A DNA stretch of 61,518 nucleotides from Candidatus Omnitrophota bacterium (GCA_015232565.1 JADFZK010000014.1:1-61518), one strand, 5' to 3'; positions 8,919-18,225 are shown, numbered from the stretch's first letter. The notes: generated by a model not told the origin, from the letters alone. A program made the numbers and translations.

Positions 8919-8980
8919 GGCCGGTTATGGTTTTACGGTTTACGGGACTTTAATATTGAATAGCACAGGATTAACTTGGT

Positions 8981-9688
8981 ATGTCATTCGGCCTTATTGT
9001 GGGTATAGCGCTGGCGGTGTTGGGTGGGTTGTTGATCTTGGCCTGGCAGATCCCCGAAGCTATTGAGAAAGAAAAGAAAAAGCGCCTGCGGGCCGTGCCT
9101 CCGCCGCCGCCCAAAGAATGGCAGGCTATCGCCGAGCGGTTCGAGAAGCGCGTGAAGCTGATGGAAGCGGAAGCGCAGACCTTTCAAGTCCAGTTGCGTG
9201 AGAAGGACAAGCAGTCGGCGCAAGTTTCGGCCAGCCTGGCGGGAATGAAAAAACAGCTCGATCAGGAAAAAGCCTGGCGCGAGAAGGAAGAAGCGGAAAT
9301 GCAGAAAGAAAAAAGGCAGGAACGGGCCTTGCAGGAAGACCTGTTGCGTACGCGCCAGGCGCTTAACAGCGAATCGACCGAAAAGATCAAACTGGAACAT
9401 GAACTTAAAAGTTTGCGGCAGGCCCGGGAAGAACTTTCGGGTACCGGCCGGGGGTTGGCCACCCGGGTTTTGGAACTGGAGCGCCAGCAGGAAAGCAGTC
9501 TGAAGGAATTACGGCAGTTGCGTGAGGAGAATGCCCGGTTGAGTAAAAAGAAGGAAGATACCGAGTGGGTGGCTAAATCCGATTATAAACAGCTGGAAGC
9601 CCAGGCCAAACGCACCCGCTTTGAAGTGGAAGAGTTCCGCAAAGCCTTTCCGCCGTCCGAGTGGCCCGCGTCGTTGAAAAACCAATGA
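8981..9688 (+). CDS. Membrane-anchored coiled-coil protein of unknown function
   Basis: A 235-aa protein. One N-terminal transmembrane helix (residues ~4-25, LIVGIALAVLGGLLILAW) is followed by a Pro-rich segment (VPPPPPKEW) and a long charged coiled coil (~40-215) rich in Glu, Lys, Arg, Leu and Gln. There are no catalytic motifs. It is separated by 62 nt from the Hpt gene and by 9 nt from DAHP synthase, so it is probably transcribed with the latter. It may be a structural or division-type scaffold, but this cannot be decided from the sequence. Confidence 0.7.
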   Translation: MSFGLIVGIALAVLGGLLILAWQIPEAIEKEKKKRLRAVPPPPPKEWQAIAERFEKRVKLMEAEAQTFQVQLREKDKQSAQVSASLAGMKKQLDQEKAWREKEEAEMQKEKRQERALQEDLLRTRQALNSESTEKIKLEHELKSLRQAREELSGTGRGLATRVLELERQQESSLKELRQLREENARLSKKKEDTEWVAKSDYKQLEAQAKRTRFEVEEFRKAFPPSEWPASLKNQ

Positions 9689-9697
9689 GGATAATGT

Positions 9698-10729
9698 ATG
9701 TCTTTTAAATATCGCCAACAACTGCCGGCGGTAGCAGAGGTTATTCTGGAATTGCCGTTGAGCCCGGAACTGGCCGAGGTCAAGCGTGAGCGTGACCGGG
9801 CGGTTTCGGATATTATCTCGGGCCGGAGCGGGCGGTTCCTGCTGATCATCGGCCCTTGCTCGGCCGATAACGAGGATGCGGTCTGCGAATATGTTTCGCG
9901 GCTGGCCAAACTTCAGCAGAAAGTGGAACAAAAACTTTTGTTATTGCCGCGGATCTATACCAACAAGCCGCGCACTACCGGGATCGGGTACAAGGGTATG
10001 GCGCATCAGCCGGACCCCAACGATGAGCCGAATATCGTGGAAGGCCTGATTGCGATCCGCAAGATGCATATTCGGGCTTTGGGTGAATCGGGTTTAAGTT
10101 CGGCCGATGAAATGCTTTATCCGTTCAATTATCCTTATCTGGAAGATGTTTTGAGTTATGTGGCTATCGGGGCGCGGTCGGTGGAGAACCAGGAGCATCG
10201 CCTGACGGTCAGCGGGTTGGATATTCCGGCAGGCATGAAGAATCCTACGGGCGGCGACATGGGGGTGATGCTTAACTCTATTCGGGCTGGTCACGCGCCG
10301 CATATTTTTTCTTATACGGGCTGGGAAGTCGCCACACCCGGCAATCCTTTAACGCACGCGATCCTGCGCGGCGCGGTAAGCCCCTTTGGCCGTAATGTCC
10401 CCAATTACCATTACGAGGATATTATTAATTTGCACAAACTTTACCTGGAGTCCGGCCTGCCTAATCCGGCGGTTTTGGTAGACGTGAGCCATGCCAATTC
10501 CAACCGTCAGTTCAAGGAACAGCCGCGGGTGGCGCGGGAAGTTTTGGCCAGCCTGAAATACGACCCCCGCTTGCGGGGTTTTGTGCGCGGCCTGATGATC
10601 GAGAGCTATTTGTGTGAAGGCAGTCAGGATCCGTCGGGGTCGGTGTATGGCCAATCGATAACCGATGCCTGTCTGGGCTGGGAAGATTCCGAACGGCTGG
10701 TGCTGGACATCGCCGACTTAGTAGTATGA
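9698..10729 (+). CDS. 3-deoxy-7-phosphoheptulonate synthase (class I DAHP synthase)
   Basis: A 343-aa enzyme of the AroF/G/H type, close to the usual ~350 aa. It condenses phosphoenolpyruvate and erythrose 4-phosphate in the first step of the shikimate pathway. Landmarks: IIGPCSADNEDAV near residue 50, the PEP-binding KPRTTGIGYKG (usual form KPRTTVGWKG), the SVENQEHR segment, VDVSHANSNRQ and SYLCEGSQ. The ATG at 9698 has TGAGGA upstream (9686-9691). It overlaps the aminotransferase gene by 4 nt (ATGA), tying the two together and making aromatic amino acid synthesis the likely shared role. Confidence 0.94.
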   Translation: MSFKYRQQLPAVAEVILELPLSPELAEVKRERDRAVSDIISGRSGRFLLIIGPCSADNEDAVCEYVSRLAKLQQKVEQKLLLLPRIYTNKPRTTGIGYKGMAHQPDPNDEPNIVEGLIAIRKMHIRALGESGLSSADEMLYPFNYPYLEDVLSYVAIGARSVENQEHRLTVSGLDIPAGMKNPTGGDMGVMLNSIRAGHAPHIFSYTGWEVATPGNPLTHAILRGAVSPFGRNVPNYHYEDIINLHKLYLESGLPNPAVLVDVSHANSNRQFKEQPRVAREVLASLKYDPRLRGFVRGLMIESYLCEGSQDPSGSVYGQSITDACLGWEDSERLVLDIADLVV

Positions 10730-11943
10730 AATTCGCCCGCCGCACCGATTGGGAGTTGACGGATAATCCCTTGTCTTTGGCGCTGAAACAGCGGCGGGAA
10801 CAAGGCTTGCCGGTCTTTGACCTGACCGAGTCCAATCCCACGCGCGCCGGCATTGAGTATCCGCCGGACCTCTTCCTGGGCGCATTTAACAATAAAGAAA
10901 GTTTGCTTTATGCTCCCGAGCCCGCCGGTTTGTTAAAAGCCCGGCAGGCGGTGGCGGCGTATCTTAATGCGGCACAGGCCAGAAGGCAGGCGGGTGCAAA
11001 TACCTCGCCGTTGGCGGGCACAACACAGCCTGATGCGATAATGCCCGGGAACCTAACGCTGACCGCCAGCACTTCCGAGGCTTATTCGTTCTTGTTCCGT
11101 CTCCTGGCCGATCCTGGCGACCGGATCCTTCTGCCGGCGCCCAGCTATCCGTTGTTTTCTTATCTTGCCGATATCAACGATGTTGAGCCGGTGTATTATA
11201 ATTTGCGTTTTGACGGCAAGCGCTGGGCGATGGATCTGGACTCTATCGAGCAGGCCGCCCGGCTGGGTAAGGTGAAGGCGGTGGTGCTGGTAAGCCCCAA
11301 TAACCCTACGGGATCGTCGATCAGTCTGGACGAGCTTAAGCAACTTAACGCGCTTTGCACGCGTTATGCCATGGCGATCATCAGCGATGAAGTGTTCAGT
11401 GATTATTTGTTTGCGGGAGCGCGGGAGCAATATGTTTCACTGGCCGCTAATTCGCCAGTGCTTAGTTTTGCGCTGGGCGGCTTGTCCAAGGCGCTGGCTT
11501 TGCCGCAAATGAAACTGGGCTGGATAGCGGCCAATGGCCCGGCGGATATCTTAAGCACTGCACTGGCCCGGCTGGAAGTGATAACCGACACTTTCTTGTC
11601 GGTAAATACGCCGGTTCAGCACGCTTGTATTGAGTGGTTGCCGCAAGCCGCGTTGATACAGGATCAGATAATGGCGCGGATCACCGCAAATCTTGAGGCT
11701 TTGCGGGCCTGGGCGCCCCGGAGCGGGTTTGAGCTTTATCCGGTGGCCGGCGGCTGGTACGCGGTCCTGAAAGCCGACCTGCCTTTACCGGAAGACGAAT
11801 GGGCGGTTGAATTGTTGCACACGACCGGTGTGTATGTGCATCCGGGCTTTTATTTCGATTTTGCCTCCGAAGGCTATGTGGTCCTTAGCCTTTTGCCTCT
11901 CCCCGAAACCTTCCGCCTTGGCCTGAACGCGTTAATAAAATAA
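10726..11943 (+). CDS. PLP-dependent class I/II aminotransferase
   Basis: A 405-aa fold-type I aminotransferase. Landmarks are DLTESNPT near the N-terminus, the PLP-phosphate region TASTSEAYSFLF, SPNNPTGS, SDEVFSDY and the PLP lysine in LSKALALPQ (K255), followed by MKLGWIA. It resembles aspartate, alanine or tyrosine aminotransferases and, being translationally coupled to DAHP synthase, may transaminate an aromatic keto acid; the substrate is not proven. The final ~100 nt of the gene plus ~40 nt downstream recur at 17235-17375, which marks the border of an inserted block. Confidence 0.9.
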   Translation: MKFARRTDWELTDNPLSLALKQRREQGLPVFDLTESNPTRAGIEYPPDLFLGAFNNKESLLYAPEPAGLLKARQAVAAYLNAAQARRQAGANTSPLAGTTQPDAIMPGNLTLTASTSEAYSFLFRLLADPGDRILLPAPSYPLFSYLADINDVEPVYYNLRFDGKRWAMDLDSIEQAARLGKVKAVVLVSPNNPTGSSISLDELKQLNALCTRYAMAIISDEVFSDYLFAGAREQYVSLAANSPVLSFALGGLSKALALPQMKLGWIAANGPADILSTALARLEVITDTFLSVNTPVQHACIEWLPQAALIQDQIMARITANLEALRAWAPRSGFELYPVAGGWYAVLKADLPLPEDEWAVELLHTTGVYVHPGFYFDFASEGYVVLSLLPLPETFRLGLNALIK

Positions 11944-11983
11944 TTCGCCTTTAATATTTAGTGCTAATGCTCCCCCTTAACTG
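11842..11983 (+). repeat. Direct repeat, copy A (3' end of the aminotransferase gene)
   Basis: 142 nt that recur at 17235-17375 with about four substitutions and one single-base gap. Copy A includes the intact gene end and about 40 nt of downstream spacer, ending at CCTTAACTG. Confidence 0.95.
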
Positions 11984-12010
11984 GTTTTTATGCTTTTTAA
12001 GTGTTATCTT
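11981..12010 (+). promoter_or_regulatory. Promoter of the 12044 giant gene
   Basis: CTGGTT (11981-11986), an 18-nt spacer and TATCTT (12005-12010), 33 nt before the ATG. It fits the TTGG-type pattern seen before the other exported giant genes in this window. The -35 starts at the last three bases of direct repeat copy A. Confidence 0.55.
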
Positions 12011-12043
12011 TGACTTAAGAAGTGTGCGAACCGGGAGGCGGGG

Positions 12044-15000
12044 ATGGGTGATTTGGGGATCAAAAGGGCGGTGAGTTTAATTGTTCTGGTGGTATTTATA
12101 CTTACCAGCGTAGTGCCGCCATCCTGTGCTCAATCGTTGTTGCAGTTGCCGGCCGTGGATCAAATGGTGGCGTTAAGCCCTGCTTTTAATCCGGCCGTTT
12201 TAAAAGGGATCAAGGTGTATCCGCAAGATCCTTTGCGGCTGGATTTTATTCTGGCCAATGGGGAAGCTTCGGGCAATGGTGCCGGCCATGCACTGCAAGG
12301 TGAAGCCTCGCGCCTGATCAAGTATTTTCTCGCCTCCCTGACCATTCCGGAAAAAGACCTGTGGGTTAACTTAAGCCCGTACGAAAAAGACCGGATCGTG
12401 CCGGAAGTTTTCGGCCAGACCGAGATGGGGCGGGATCTTTTGGCGCAGGACTATATCTTAAAACAGGTTACGGCTTCCTTGCTTTATCCTGAAGGGGAGA
12501 CTGGCAAAAAGTTTTGGCAACGCATTTATGCCTTGGCGCAGGAGAAATACGGCACTACTGATGTTCCGTTTGACGCGTTTAACAAAGTGTGGATCGTTCC
12601 GGATAAAGCCGAGGTGTACGAGAACGCCAAGGCCGGAACAGCTTATGTCCTGGAAAGCCGCCTGAAAGTAATGCTGGAAGCCGATTATCTGGCATCTCAG
12701 GTCTCCCCCCAAACGCCAACCACCCCCAATGACATCGCCAAAAACGTCCTGCGTGAGATCGTGATCCCGATACTGGAGGAAGAGGTTAATTCCGGCCGGA
12801 ACTTTGCGCCACTCCGCCAGGTGTACCAATCGTTAATTTTGGCGGAGTGGTACAAGCGGAAGATCAAGGACTCGTTATTGGCCATGGTTTATGTTGACCG
12901 GAATAAAACGGACGGCGTTAATGTGGCCGATCGTGCGGAGGCCGAAAAGATCTGGAGCCGATATGTGGAAGCTTTTAAGGCGGGGGTCTACAACCTGGTT
13001 AAAGAAGAGCGCGACTTGCTCACGGATGAGTTGATCCCCAGGAAATATTTCTCCGGGGGATGTGTGATGGCGCTGGATTCGGCGATGAATATACATACGG
13101 ATGCCGCTGCTATAGGCCCAAGCCTTCCTGGAGCTTTTGTGGTCAGGGCGAGAATGGGTGGAGCTGTGCTGGATGGTGCCCTGGAACGGCAGGCGTTCAA
13201 TGAATACATGAGAAATGATGAACTGCTTGCACCATTTATGGATCAGCCTTTGCGGGAGGCTTTTACCCCGCGGGTCAGGCAGGCTCTTTTAAGTGACCGT
13301 ACATTGCGTCCAGCTTTTATGGTGGTCTTCGATGAGAAAAACGGGGAAGTGGGGCCGCTTGAGGGTGTTGATGTGGAAGCGCTGGACCAGTTAGGGGGCA
13401 TTGATCTGCTAAATGCGCACTCTTGTTTCCTGGCCGGGTCTCCCGAGCGAGCGAATGGGGAAATAATGCAAGGCCGCAAGATAATAGTGGGCGTGACCGA
13501 CCGTTTCTCCCGGCAAAGTTTGATGAATAATATTCAGGTGGCCAATGGCCGGCAGGTTTATTTCCCTTTGCCTGAAGGTTCATGGCTGGGAGTTAAGGGC
13601 TCGGGAGATTTTCTGGATCCGCGAGCGGCTGAGCCATTTTTGGTGGATAAGGTTGCGGGCCGGTTGTGGGGCCTGGCCAGTGAAGATGAGGCCCGGCGCG
13701 CTGAACGAGGGCGTCCATTATTGGAAGGCAAAGATTACCTGGCGGTCCAGTTCCTGGGATATCGCCGGTTGAATGTTTTGATCGATGGAACAGGGAACCG
13801 GGTCAATGCCGCGGATCTGGATGTGCTAAAAGGTGATCATCCGGCCCTGATCTTTAACCGGGTCTTTACGCCGCACCGGTTGGTGAAACTGCCGCAATTG
13901 CTGGAGAATGATCCGGGCCTTAAGCAGTTGCATGCCGCGATCGCCGAGGTATTCCGTAATAATGGCCAGGAAGCGCCGGAAAACGCGGGGTCTATGCTGG
14001 CCGGCATTATCCGGCAAATGGCTGTTAATGCGGCCTTCAAGAATAACAATCAGCTGTACAAGGAAACATTTCATTTGCAGGATGTGCTTTTTAGCGGACA
14101 CGAGGCCGATAATGAAGAATGGATCTCTTACGAGGATCTGCTGGAACGGGTCAGTCATTTGCACGTGTTTGAATATCAGCCTTATGTCCGGCATTTTTTG
14201 CAAACGCATAAGATCAATCTTGACGAATTAAGTTTTAGTTTTTATCTGATGCGTTCTTTGCTTGAGGTTTTCTCCCAAGCCCCTGGTTCAGCTGAGTTGT
14301 TGTTAGCTGCCCGGGGCTTGCTTGAAGAATTCTTTAGCGTTTATCTGGCTAAATTAAACGACGAAAATTTAAGGGCCTGGTTGAAAGAGTACGATGTAAT
14401 TGAATTTGGGCCACAACGCCGGGCGGTGGCGCGTCCTTTGCAGTCAATATTTGCGTTTCAGCATCTGGAACGATTCCATCCACAGCCTTCGGGTCTGCCG
14501 GCCCGGGACAGTTTTGAGGTTATGCTGAGGTTGCAAACCATGCTGGAGAAAGAATCTGGCCGCCGGGGGATTATGCCACTGCCGGTGGTTGTTCCGGAGG
14601 GTGGGGCCAGGGTGGCTCCGGAGGTTTTGTTATCCGGGGATTATTTGGCGCCTGGATATCGCAGGGTTACCAGGGAAGATGAGGCTTATGGTAAATCCAG
14701 CTATCCGGCGGTGGATAGGTTGGAGATCTTAAGGGCGCTTAAAGAGTTGGGGGATTCGGATCTTCTTCCTTTCATGAAAGACCTTTCGGTTAATGCCCGG
14801 GAAGCGATCGTTTTGTATGCGCAAGGGCTGCAGACTGCCGCGGCAGTGCAAGCGTTGATCAATGCCGAGTTAATGCTGGCGCGGCCCGATGCTCCCCGGC
14901 TGATCGAGATTGCTTTGCCGGTAGTAAGGCTGTGGGCAAAATATGGCATGCGTTCTTCCATTAATCTTTTCATTTTGCAGATCTATCTGCAGGACGATGC

Positions 15001-15394
15001 AAATGAGACCGGTGATGTTCCGCCGGAGGAGCGGGATCTTATTGCGGTGGCCAGGCGTGAATTTGTGGACTTATTGAACAATGATCTCCCGGCTTCCGAG
15101 CAGGTAATGGCGCGTTTGAATACTCTTGAGCTTGGCGACCGCAATACCCTGCGGGAGGTTGACGCCGCGGCGGGGCAAAGTTTGGGGATGGCAAAGGGTA
15201 TGTTAAAAGGCGGTATCGATTTTAATGCCGGCAAAATGGAGTTGTCTGGTAAGGCCGTTGCTGGCGAGATCAAGTTTATACTTGATCCGGCGCTGGTGAA
15301 AATGATGCAGGATGCCAGTGGTATTGTGCCGGTCATTCTCAATATTCAGCCGCTGAAAGATCCCAAGTTGTTCCTGGGTTTATCGGGTAGTTAA
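12044..15394 (+). CDS. NLSPYEK-family exported giant protein (1116 aa)
   Basis: Signal peptide 1-29 (AVSLIVLVVFILTS, then PSCAQ) and a start fixed by GGGAGG upstream of ATG 12044. Residues ~30-345 form the family's constant region (SPAFNPAVLKGIKVYPQDP, LWVNLSPYEKDRIVPEVF, FNKVWIVPDKAEVYE, REIVIPILEEEV, IPRKYFSGG). The body (~350-1040) is not recognised: it contains FMVVFDEKNGE, GSWLGVKGSGDF and a helical C-terminal half (LEILRALKELGDSDLLPFM). The last ~65 residues (KGGIDFNAGKM, GEIKFILDPAL, VPVILNIQPLK) match the tail of the first gene in the window. Probably exported by Sec; function unknown. It lies alone between two copies of the aminotransferase 3' end, suggesting it arrived as part of an insertion. 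Confidence 0.8.
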   Translation: MGDLGIKRAVSLIVLVVFILTSVVPPSCAQSLLQLPAVDQMVALSPAFNPAVLKGIKVYPQDPLRLDFILANGEASGNGAGHALQGEASRLIKYFLASLTIPEKDLWVNLSPYEKDRIVPEVFGQTEMGRDLLAQDYILKQVTASLLYPEGETGKKFWQRIYALAQEKYGTTDVPFDAFNKVWIVPDKAEVYENAKAGTAYVLESRLKVMLEADYLASQVSPQTPTTPNDIAKNVLREIVIPILEEEVNSGRNFAPLRQVYQSLILAEWYKRKIKDSLLAMVYVDRNKTDGVNVADRAEAEKIWSRYVEAFKAGVYNLVKEERDLLTDELIPRKYFSGGCVMALDSAMNIHTDAAAIGPSLPGAFVVRARMGGAVLDGALERQAFNEYMRNDELLAPFMDQPLREAFTPRVRQALLSDRTLRPAFMVVFDEKNGEVGPLEGVDVEALDQLGGIDLLNAHSCFLAGSPERANGEIMQGRKIIVGVTDRFSRQSLMNNIQVANGRQVYFPLPEGSWLGVKGSGDFLDPRAAEPFLVDKVAGRLWGLASEDEARRAERGRPLLEGKDYLAVQFLGYRRLNVLIDGTGNRVNAADLDVLKGDHPALIFNRVFTPHRLVKLPQLLENDPGLKQLHAAIAEVFRNNGQEAPENAGSMLAGIIRQMAVNAAFKNNNQLYKETFHLQDVLFSGHEADNEEWISYEDLLERVSHLHVFEYQPYVRHFLQTHKINLDELSFSFYLMRSLLEVFSQAPGSAELLLAARGLLEEFFSVYLAKLNDENLRAWLKEYDVIEFGPQRRAVARPLQSIFAFQHLERFHPQPSGLPARDSFEVMLRLQTMLEKESGRRGIMPLPVVVPEGGARVAPEVLLSGDYLAPGYRRVTREDEAYGKSSYPAVDRLEILRALKELGDSDLLPFMKDLSVNAREAIVLYAQGLQTAAAVQALINAELMLARPDAPRLIEIALPVVRLWAKYGMRSSINLFILQIYLQDDANETGDVPPEERDLIAVARREFVDLLNNDLPASEQVMARLNTLELGDRNTLREVDAAAGQSLGMAKGMLKGGIDFNAGKMELSGKAVAGEIKFILDPALVKMMQDASGIVPVILNIQPLKDPKLFLGLSGS

Positions 15395-15497
15395 AGAGGT
15401 CGGCGCATTTTTTAGATTTTGTTGACGTCGCGTATTCTCCATGTTACAAGATGCAATATGTGCAAATAAGGCCGATCATGCCAGACGCAGGAGTTGT

Positions 15498-15688
15498 ATG
15501 AATGATATTGTTAGAGAACTTGAGCTTTGCCGTCTCGAAAACAGGATCACTCAGCAGTAACTGGCCGAAAAGCTGGAAGTTGCGTATTCCACGGTCAGCG
15601 GTGGTTCAGTGGCAAGACCAGCCCAAGCAAGATCCAGCAGTATCATGTGGAGCAGTTTCTGCAAAAGAAAATAGGTAAGGCGAAATAA
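15498..15688 (+). pseudogene. Decayed Xre-type HTH regulator
   Basis: Starting at ATG 15498 with AGGAG upstream, a ~63-residue HTH protein can be read only by passing an in-frame TAA at 15558-15560 (between ITQQ and LAEKLEVAYSTVS) and restoring one missing base near 15600, after which WFSGKTSPSKIQQY and HVEQFLQKK follow. This is the shape of the small HTH regulators (LxxxLGVSxxTVxRWExGKxxPS) that precede AlbA_2/RecG-like regulators. The TAA stands where Gln or a similar residue is expected and could come from one C-to-T change. Spacing to the next gene is 18 nt. Too broken to be made in one piece. Confidence 0.75.
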
Positions 15689-15706
15689 GCGGGTGAGGTA
15701 TTCTTT

Positions 15707-17203
15707 ATGGCGCTACCGATCAACATAGAACAGTTGCTTCATGGCCGCGTGGTTGAGACCGAGCGGCTGGAATTTAAAGCGGGCTGGAATCCTGAAGCCG
15801 TACTGCATACCATGTGCGCTTTTGCCAATGATGTCAATAATTGGGGCGGCGGGTATATCGTTATCGGCGTAGAGGAGAATCAGAAGATCTGGGAATTCAC
15901 GCCTAAGGGGTTGACAACTTCCGAGATTGGAAGAATTCAAAAAGAGCTTTTGAGCCTTTCATATATGATAAGGCCTGAATATTTCCCTATCGTCTAACTA
16001 ACACAATATAAGGGCAGGGATATTGTCATTATTTGGGTTCCTGGGGGATCGCATCGGCCTTATAAAGCCGCAGTGTCATTGGGCAAGAAGGTTGCGGAGT
16101 CTGCGTATTACATCCGGCGAAATGCCATCACAAAGCGTGCAACCGTTACGGATGAACGCGGTCTGATGAAAATGGCTAACGATATTCCTTTCGATGATCG
16201 CGTTAATCACAACGCTTCAATTGATGATTTAAACGTTCAGTTGGTCAGACAGTATTTGTATGCAGTAAAAAGCGCGCTTCTTGATGAGATGTCACGGATA
16301 ACCAGCAAGGAGCTGTTCCGCCGGATGAATATTGTCGGCGGGCCCGATGAGGGTATGAAGCCCAAGAACATCGGGCTTATGCTTTTTTCTGATGATCCTC
16401 AGAAATTCTTTCCGCGCACAACGATTGATGTTGTTAAATACAAAGATGATGTTGGTGATGACTTTGATGAAAAGATATTTACCGGGCCTGCTCATGAGCA
16501 GGTGCGCGCGGCTTTGGTTTATATCAAGAATTTGGTGATTGTCGAGTATGTTCATAAGGTAGACGGGCGTGCCGAGGCAGACCGATTCTTCAATTATCCA
16601 TATGCGGCAATTGAGGAGTCTTTGGTTAATGCCGTTTATCATCGAAGCTATGAAAAACGTGAGCCAATAGAAGTGCGGATATATCCTGACAAGATCTATG
16701 TGATCAGTTATCCGGGGCCCATGCCGCCGTTGGGTAAGGATAACATCAACGAGCCGAACGTTACGCCGCATTGTTACCGTAACAGCCGGTTAGGTGATTC
16801 CTTAAAGGAGCTTGAGTTAACAGAGGGCCGGTGTACTGGGTTTCCGAAGATCCGCCGGGCGCTTAAGAACAACGGATCGCCGGCGCCGGTTTTTGAAACG
16901 GATGATGATCGCGAATACTTTATGGTCACGCTGAAGATCAATCCCCGAGCCCAGGAAATGGCTGCGAAGATTGCTCCCTCCAGAGGTAGATTAAGTGAGG
17001 GATTAAGTGAGGTATTAAGTGAGGGATTAAAATCACTTCTAAGGATTATTCAGGAGAATCCCGGTATTAAAGCGAAGAATTTGAGTCCACATCTCAAAGA
17101 CCGGCCGATTAAAACAATTGAACGGCAAATAAAGATCCTTGTCGATAAAGAATTGATCGAGCGCAGGGGAAGCCGCAAGACGGGCGGATATTTTATTAAG
17201 TGA
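15707..17203 (+). pseudogene. AlbA_2 (Schlafen-type)/ATPase-fold transcriptional regulator, broken by one stop
   Basis: Two in-frame pieces, 15707-15997 and 15998-17203, form one ~498-codon gene interrupted by TAA 15995-15997; the reading frame continues without shift (LTQYKGRD, IVIIWVPGGSHRPYKA) into the second piece. The N-terminal part is an AlbA_2 DNA-binding domain (ESxRLEFKxxW-type start ETERLEFKAGW, GGGYIVIGVEE). The middle contains the HATPase_c_4-like segment of RecG-like regulators (YPYAAIEESLVNAVYHRSYE, then EVRIYPDKIYVISYPGPMPP, RNSRLGD). The C-terminus is a winged helix (NPGIKAKNLSPHL, LIERRGSRKTGGYF). The second piece alone could start at an internal codon (ATG at 16073) but would lack the DNA-binding domain. 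Together with the decayed HTH gene upstream it looks like a dying regulatory module. Confidence 0.8.
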
Positions 17204-17554
17204 AAACATGGCAATACCGCTGATCCGATCATTCCCGGGCTTTTATTTTGATTTTGCCTCCGAAGGCTATGTGGTCCTTAGCCTTTTGCCTCTCCCCGAA
17301 ACCTTCCGCCTTGGCCTGAACGCTTTAATAAAATAATTTGCCTTCAATATTTAGTGCTAATGTCCCCCTTAACTGTAACAGCAAAGTGATAATGTCGTAA
17401 TTTAGCAAAAATAAAATGCCATTGGTGTAATCCTGCACAATGGGGACTTCTTTCAATTGCGCTTCTATGTTTTATTGGTCTTTTGCACAGCTTGGCATCG
17501 GGGATTATGGCAAGTTGAGACGTTATAATAAAGGTGGAGAGTTTAGGGTGGGGC
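17204..17554. other. Non-coding gap holding direct repeat copy B
   Basis: Between the broken regulator and the toxin remnant. It holds the second copy of the aminotransferase tail (17235-17375). The remaining ~180 nt contain short open frames on both strands but none with family features or a ribosome site. Confidence 0.6.
17235..17375 (+). repeat. Direct repeat, copy B (detached aminotransferase 3' end)
   Basis: 141 nt matching 11842-11983 in the same orientation, including codons for the last ~33 aminotransferase residues, the TAA and the downstream spacer. No aminotransferase gene precedes it here. The pair brackets 11984-17234 like the left and right junctions of an inserted block. Confidence 0.95.
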
Positions 17555-17824
17555 TCAGTAGGCGGTGGTTTTATTGGCATCTATCCGCCGCACAACTGAC
17601 GGGGATGGAGTCGTATCAGATAATTCAATGAACGATTTTGAGTTTTTAAAGTTTTGTGTGTATATGGCAAGGCATTCTTTACCGTCGAAGCGGGAAGGAT
17701 AGAGTATCCCTTGAATGCCCGCTTCATAAACGAATTGGCCAAAGAGTTGATTTGTCGCCGGGATATCAAACTGCATTGGAGCTGTTTTTCTTGAGGCTTT
17801 ATTACGTTTCTTGTGCTTGGGCAT
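17555..17824 (-). CDS. Truncated RES-domain toxin (C-terminal part only)
   Basis: An 89-aa minus-strand frame 5 nt downstream of the antitoxin gene. Residues ~25-75 (FGQFVYEAGIQGILYPSRFD, ECLAIYTQNFKNSKSFIEL) match the C-terminal half of RES toxins, where the pattern GxxGIxYPSxR followed by NLALF is typical. RES toxins degrade NAD+ and are usually 150-230 aa; the N-terminal half with the conserved Arg and Tyr residues is missing. The first ~18 residues are Lys/Arg-rich and not RES-like. It is probably an inactive remnant of the toxin of an Xre-RES pair. The family call rests on pattern recall; a profile search would settle it. Confidence 0.6.
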   Translation of the reverse strand: MPKHKKRNKASRKTAPMQFDIPATNQLFGQFVYEAGIQGILYPSRFDGKECLAIYTQNFKNSKSFIELSDTTPSPSVVRRIDANKTTAY

Positions 17825-17829
17825 GATAG

Positions 17830-18225
17830 TTAAACGTTGCCGCTTCTTGCCTGGATAATGAATTTATACAGTTTTCTTGATCGACCCAGTCTTATCATAT
17901 CTCTCGGAGTTATAGTCCCGCCTAACAACGGATTGGGAGTTCTGAACCACATCGCCGCTTTCTCTCTGTCTGCATTAAAATGTTCTGCGACCAAATTAAA
18001 TAGTACAGCCCATTCACTCAAGCGTTCGTCGAGTTCTTTATTTGCTCTATGATCGTAACGAATAGAAGCGACGGACAGTCCGGTCGCTTTGGCCACATCC
18101 TCTTTCTTGAGATTCAAGAAATCAACAATGTTTTCTCGATAATTCGCAGAGCTTTTTGGATAAAGGTGAAGGTAATCGTTTAGGGGCATATTAGAAAAGA
18201 CATCATTTCTTACTAATGATTCCAT
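17830..18225 (-). CDS. Xre/MbcA/ParS-type antitoxin
   Basis: 131 aa on the minus strand. The N-terminal half has an HTH (LNLKKEDVAKATGLSVASIR); the C-terminal half matches the toxin-binding (DUF2384) domain, with a helical segment followed by AAMWFRTPNPLLGG and TPRDMIRLGR, like the WLxxPNxxLGGxxPxDLL signature. Such proteins repress their own promoter and neutralise RES toxins. The adjacent RES gene is truncated, so this antitoxin may be orphaned. Two direct repeats of TTATGGAAAAWT (read on the minus strand) upstream look like its operator. Confidence 0.8.
   Translation of the reverse strand: MESLVRNDVFSNMPLNDYLHLYPKSSANYRENIVDFLNLKKEDVAKATGLSVASIRYDHRANKELDERLSEWAVLFNLVAEHFNADREKAAMWFRTPNPLLGGTITPRDMIRLGRSRKLYKFIIQARSGNV

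Noticed and set aside
13560-13620. SelO-like pseudokinase in the 12044 protein (GSWLGVKGSGDF)
   Set aside because: Only a short Lys-Gly-Ser-Gly resemblance; the following Arg-rich SelO motifs are absent, so no function was assigned.
15558-15997. Reassigned stop codon (TAA read as Gln) in the two broken regulators
   Set aside because: TAA ends several apparently intact genes in the window (for example 11943, 15394 and 25971), and the first regulator also has a frameshift. Ordinary decay explains both.
17440-17631. 63-aa plus-strand open frame opposite the RES remnant
   Set aside because: It runs antisense over the toxin remnant, has no ribosome site and no recognisable features.
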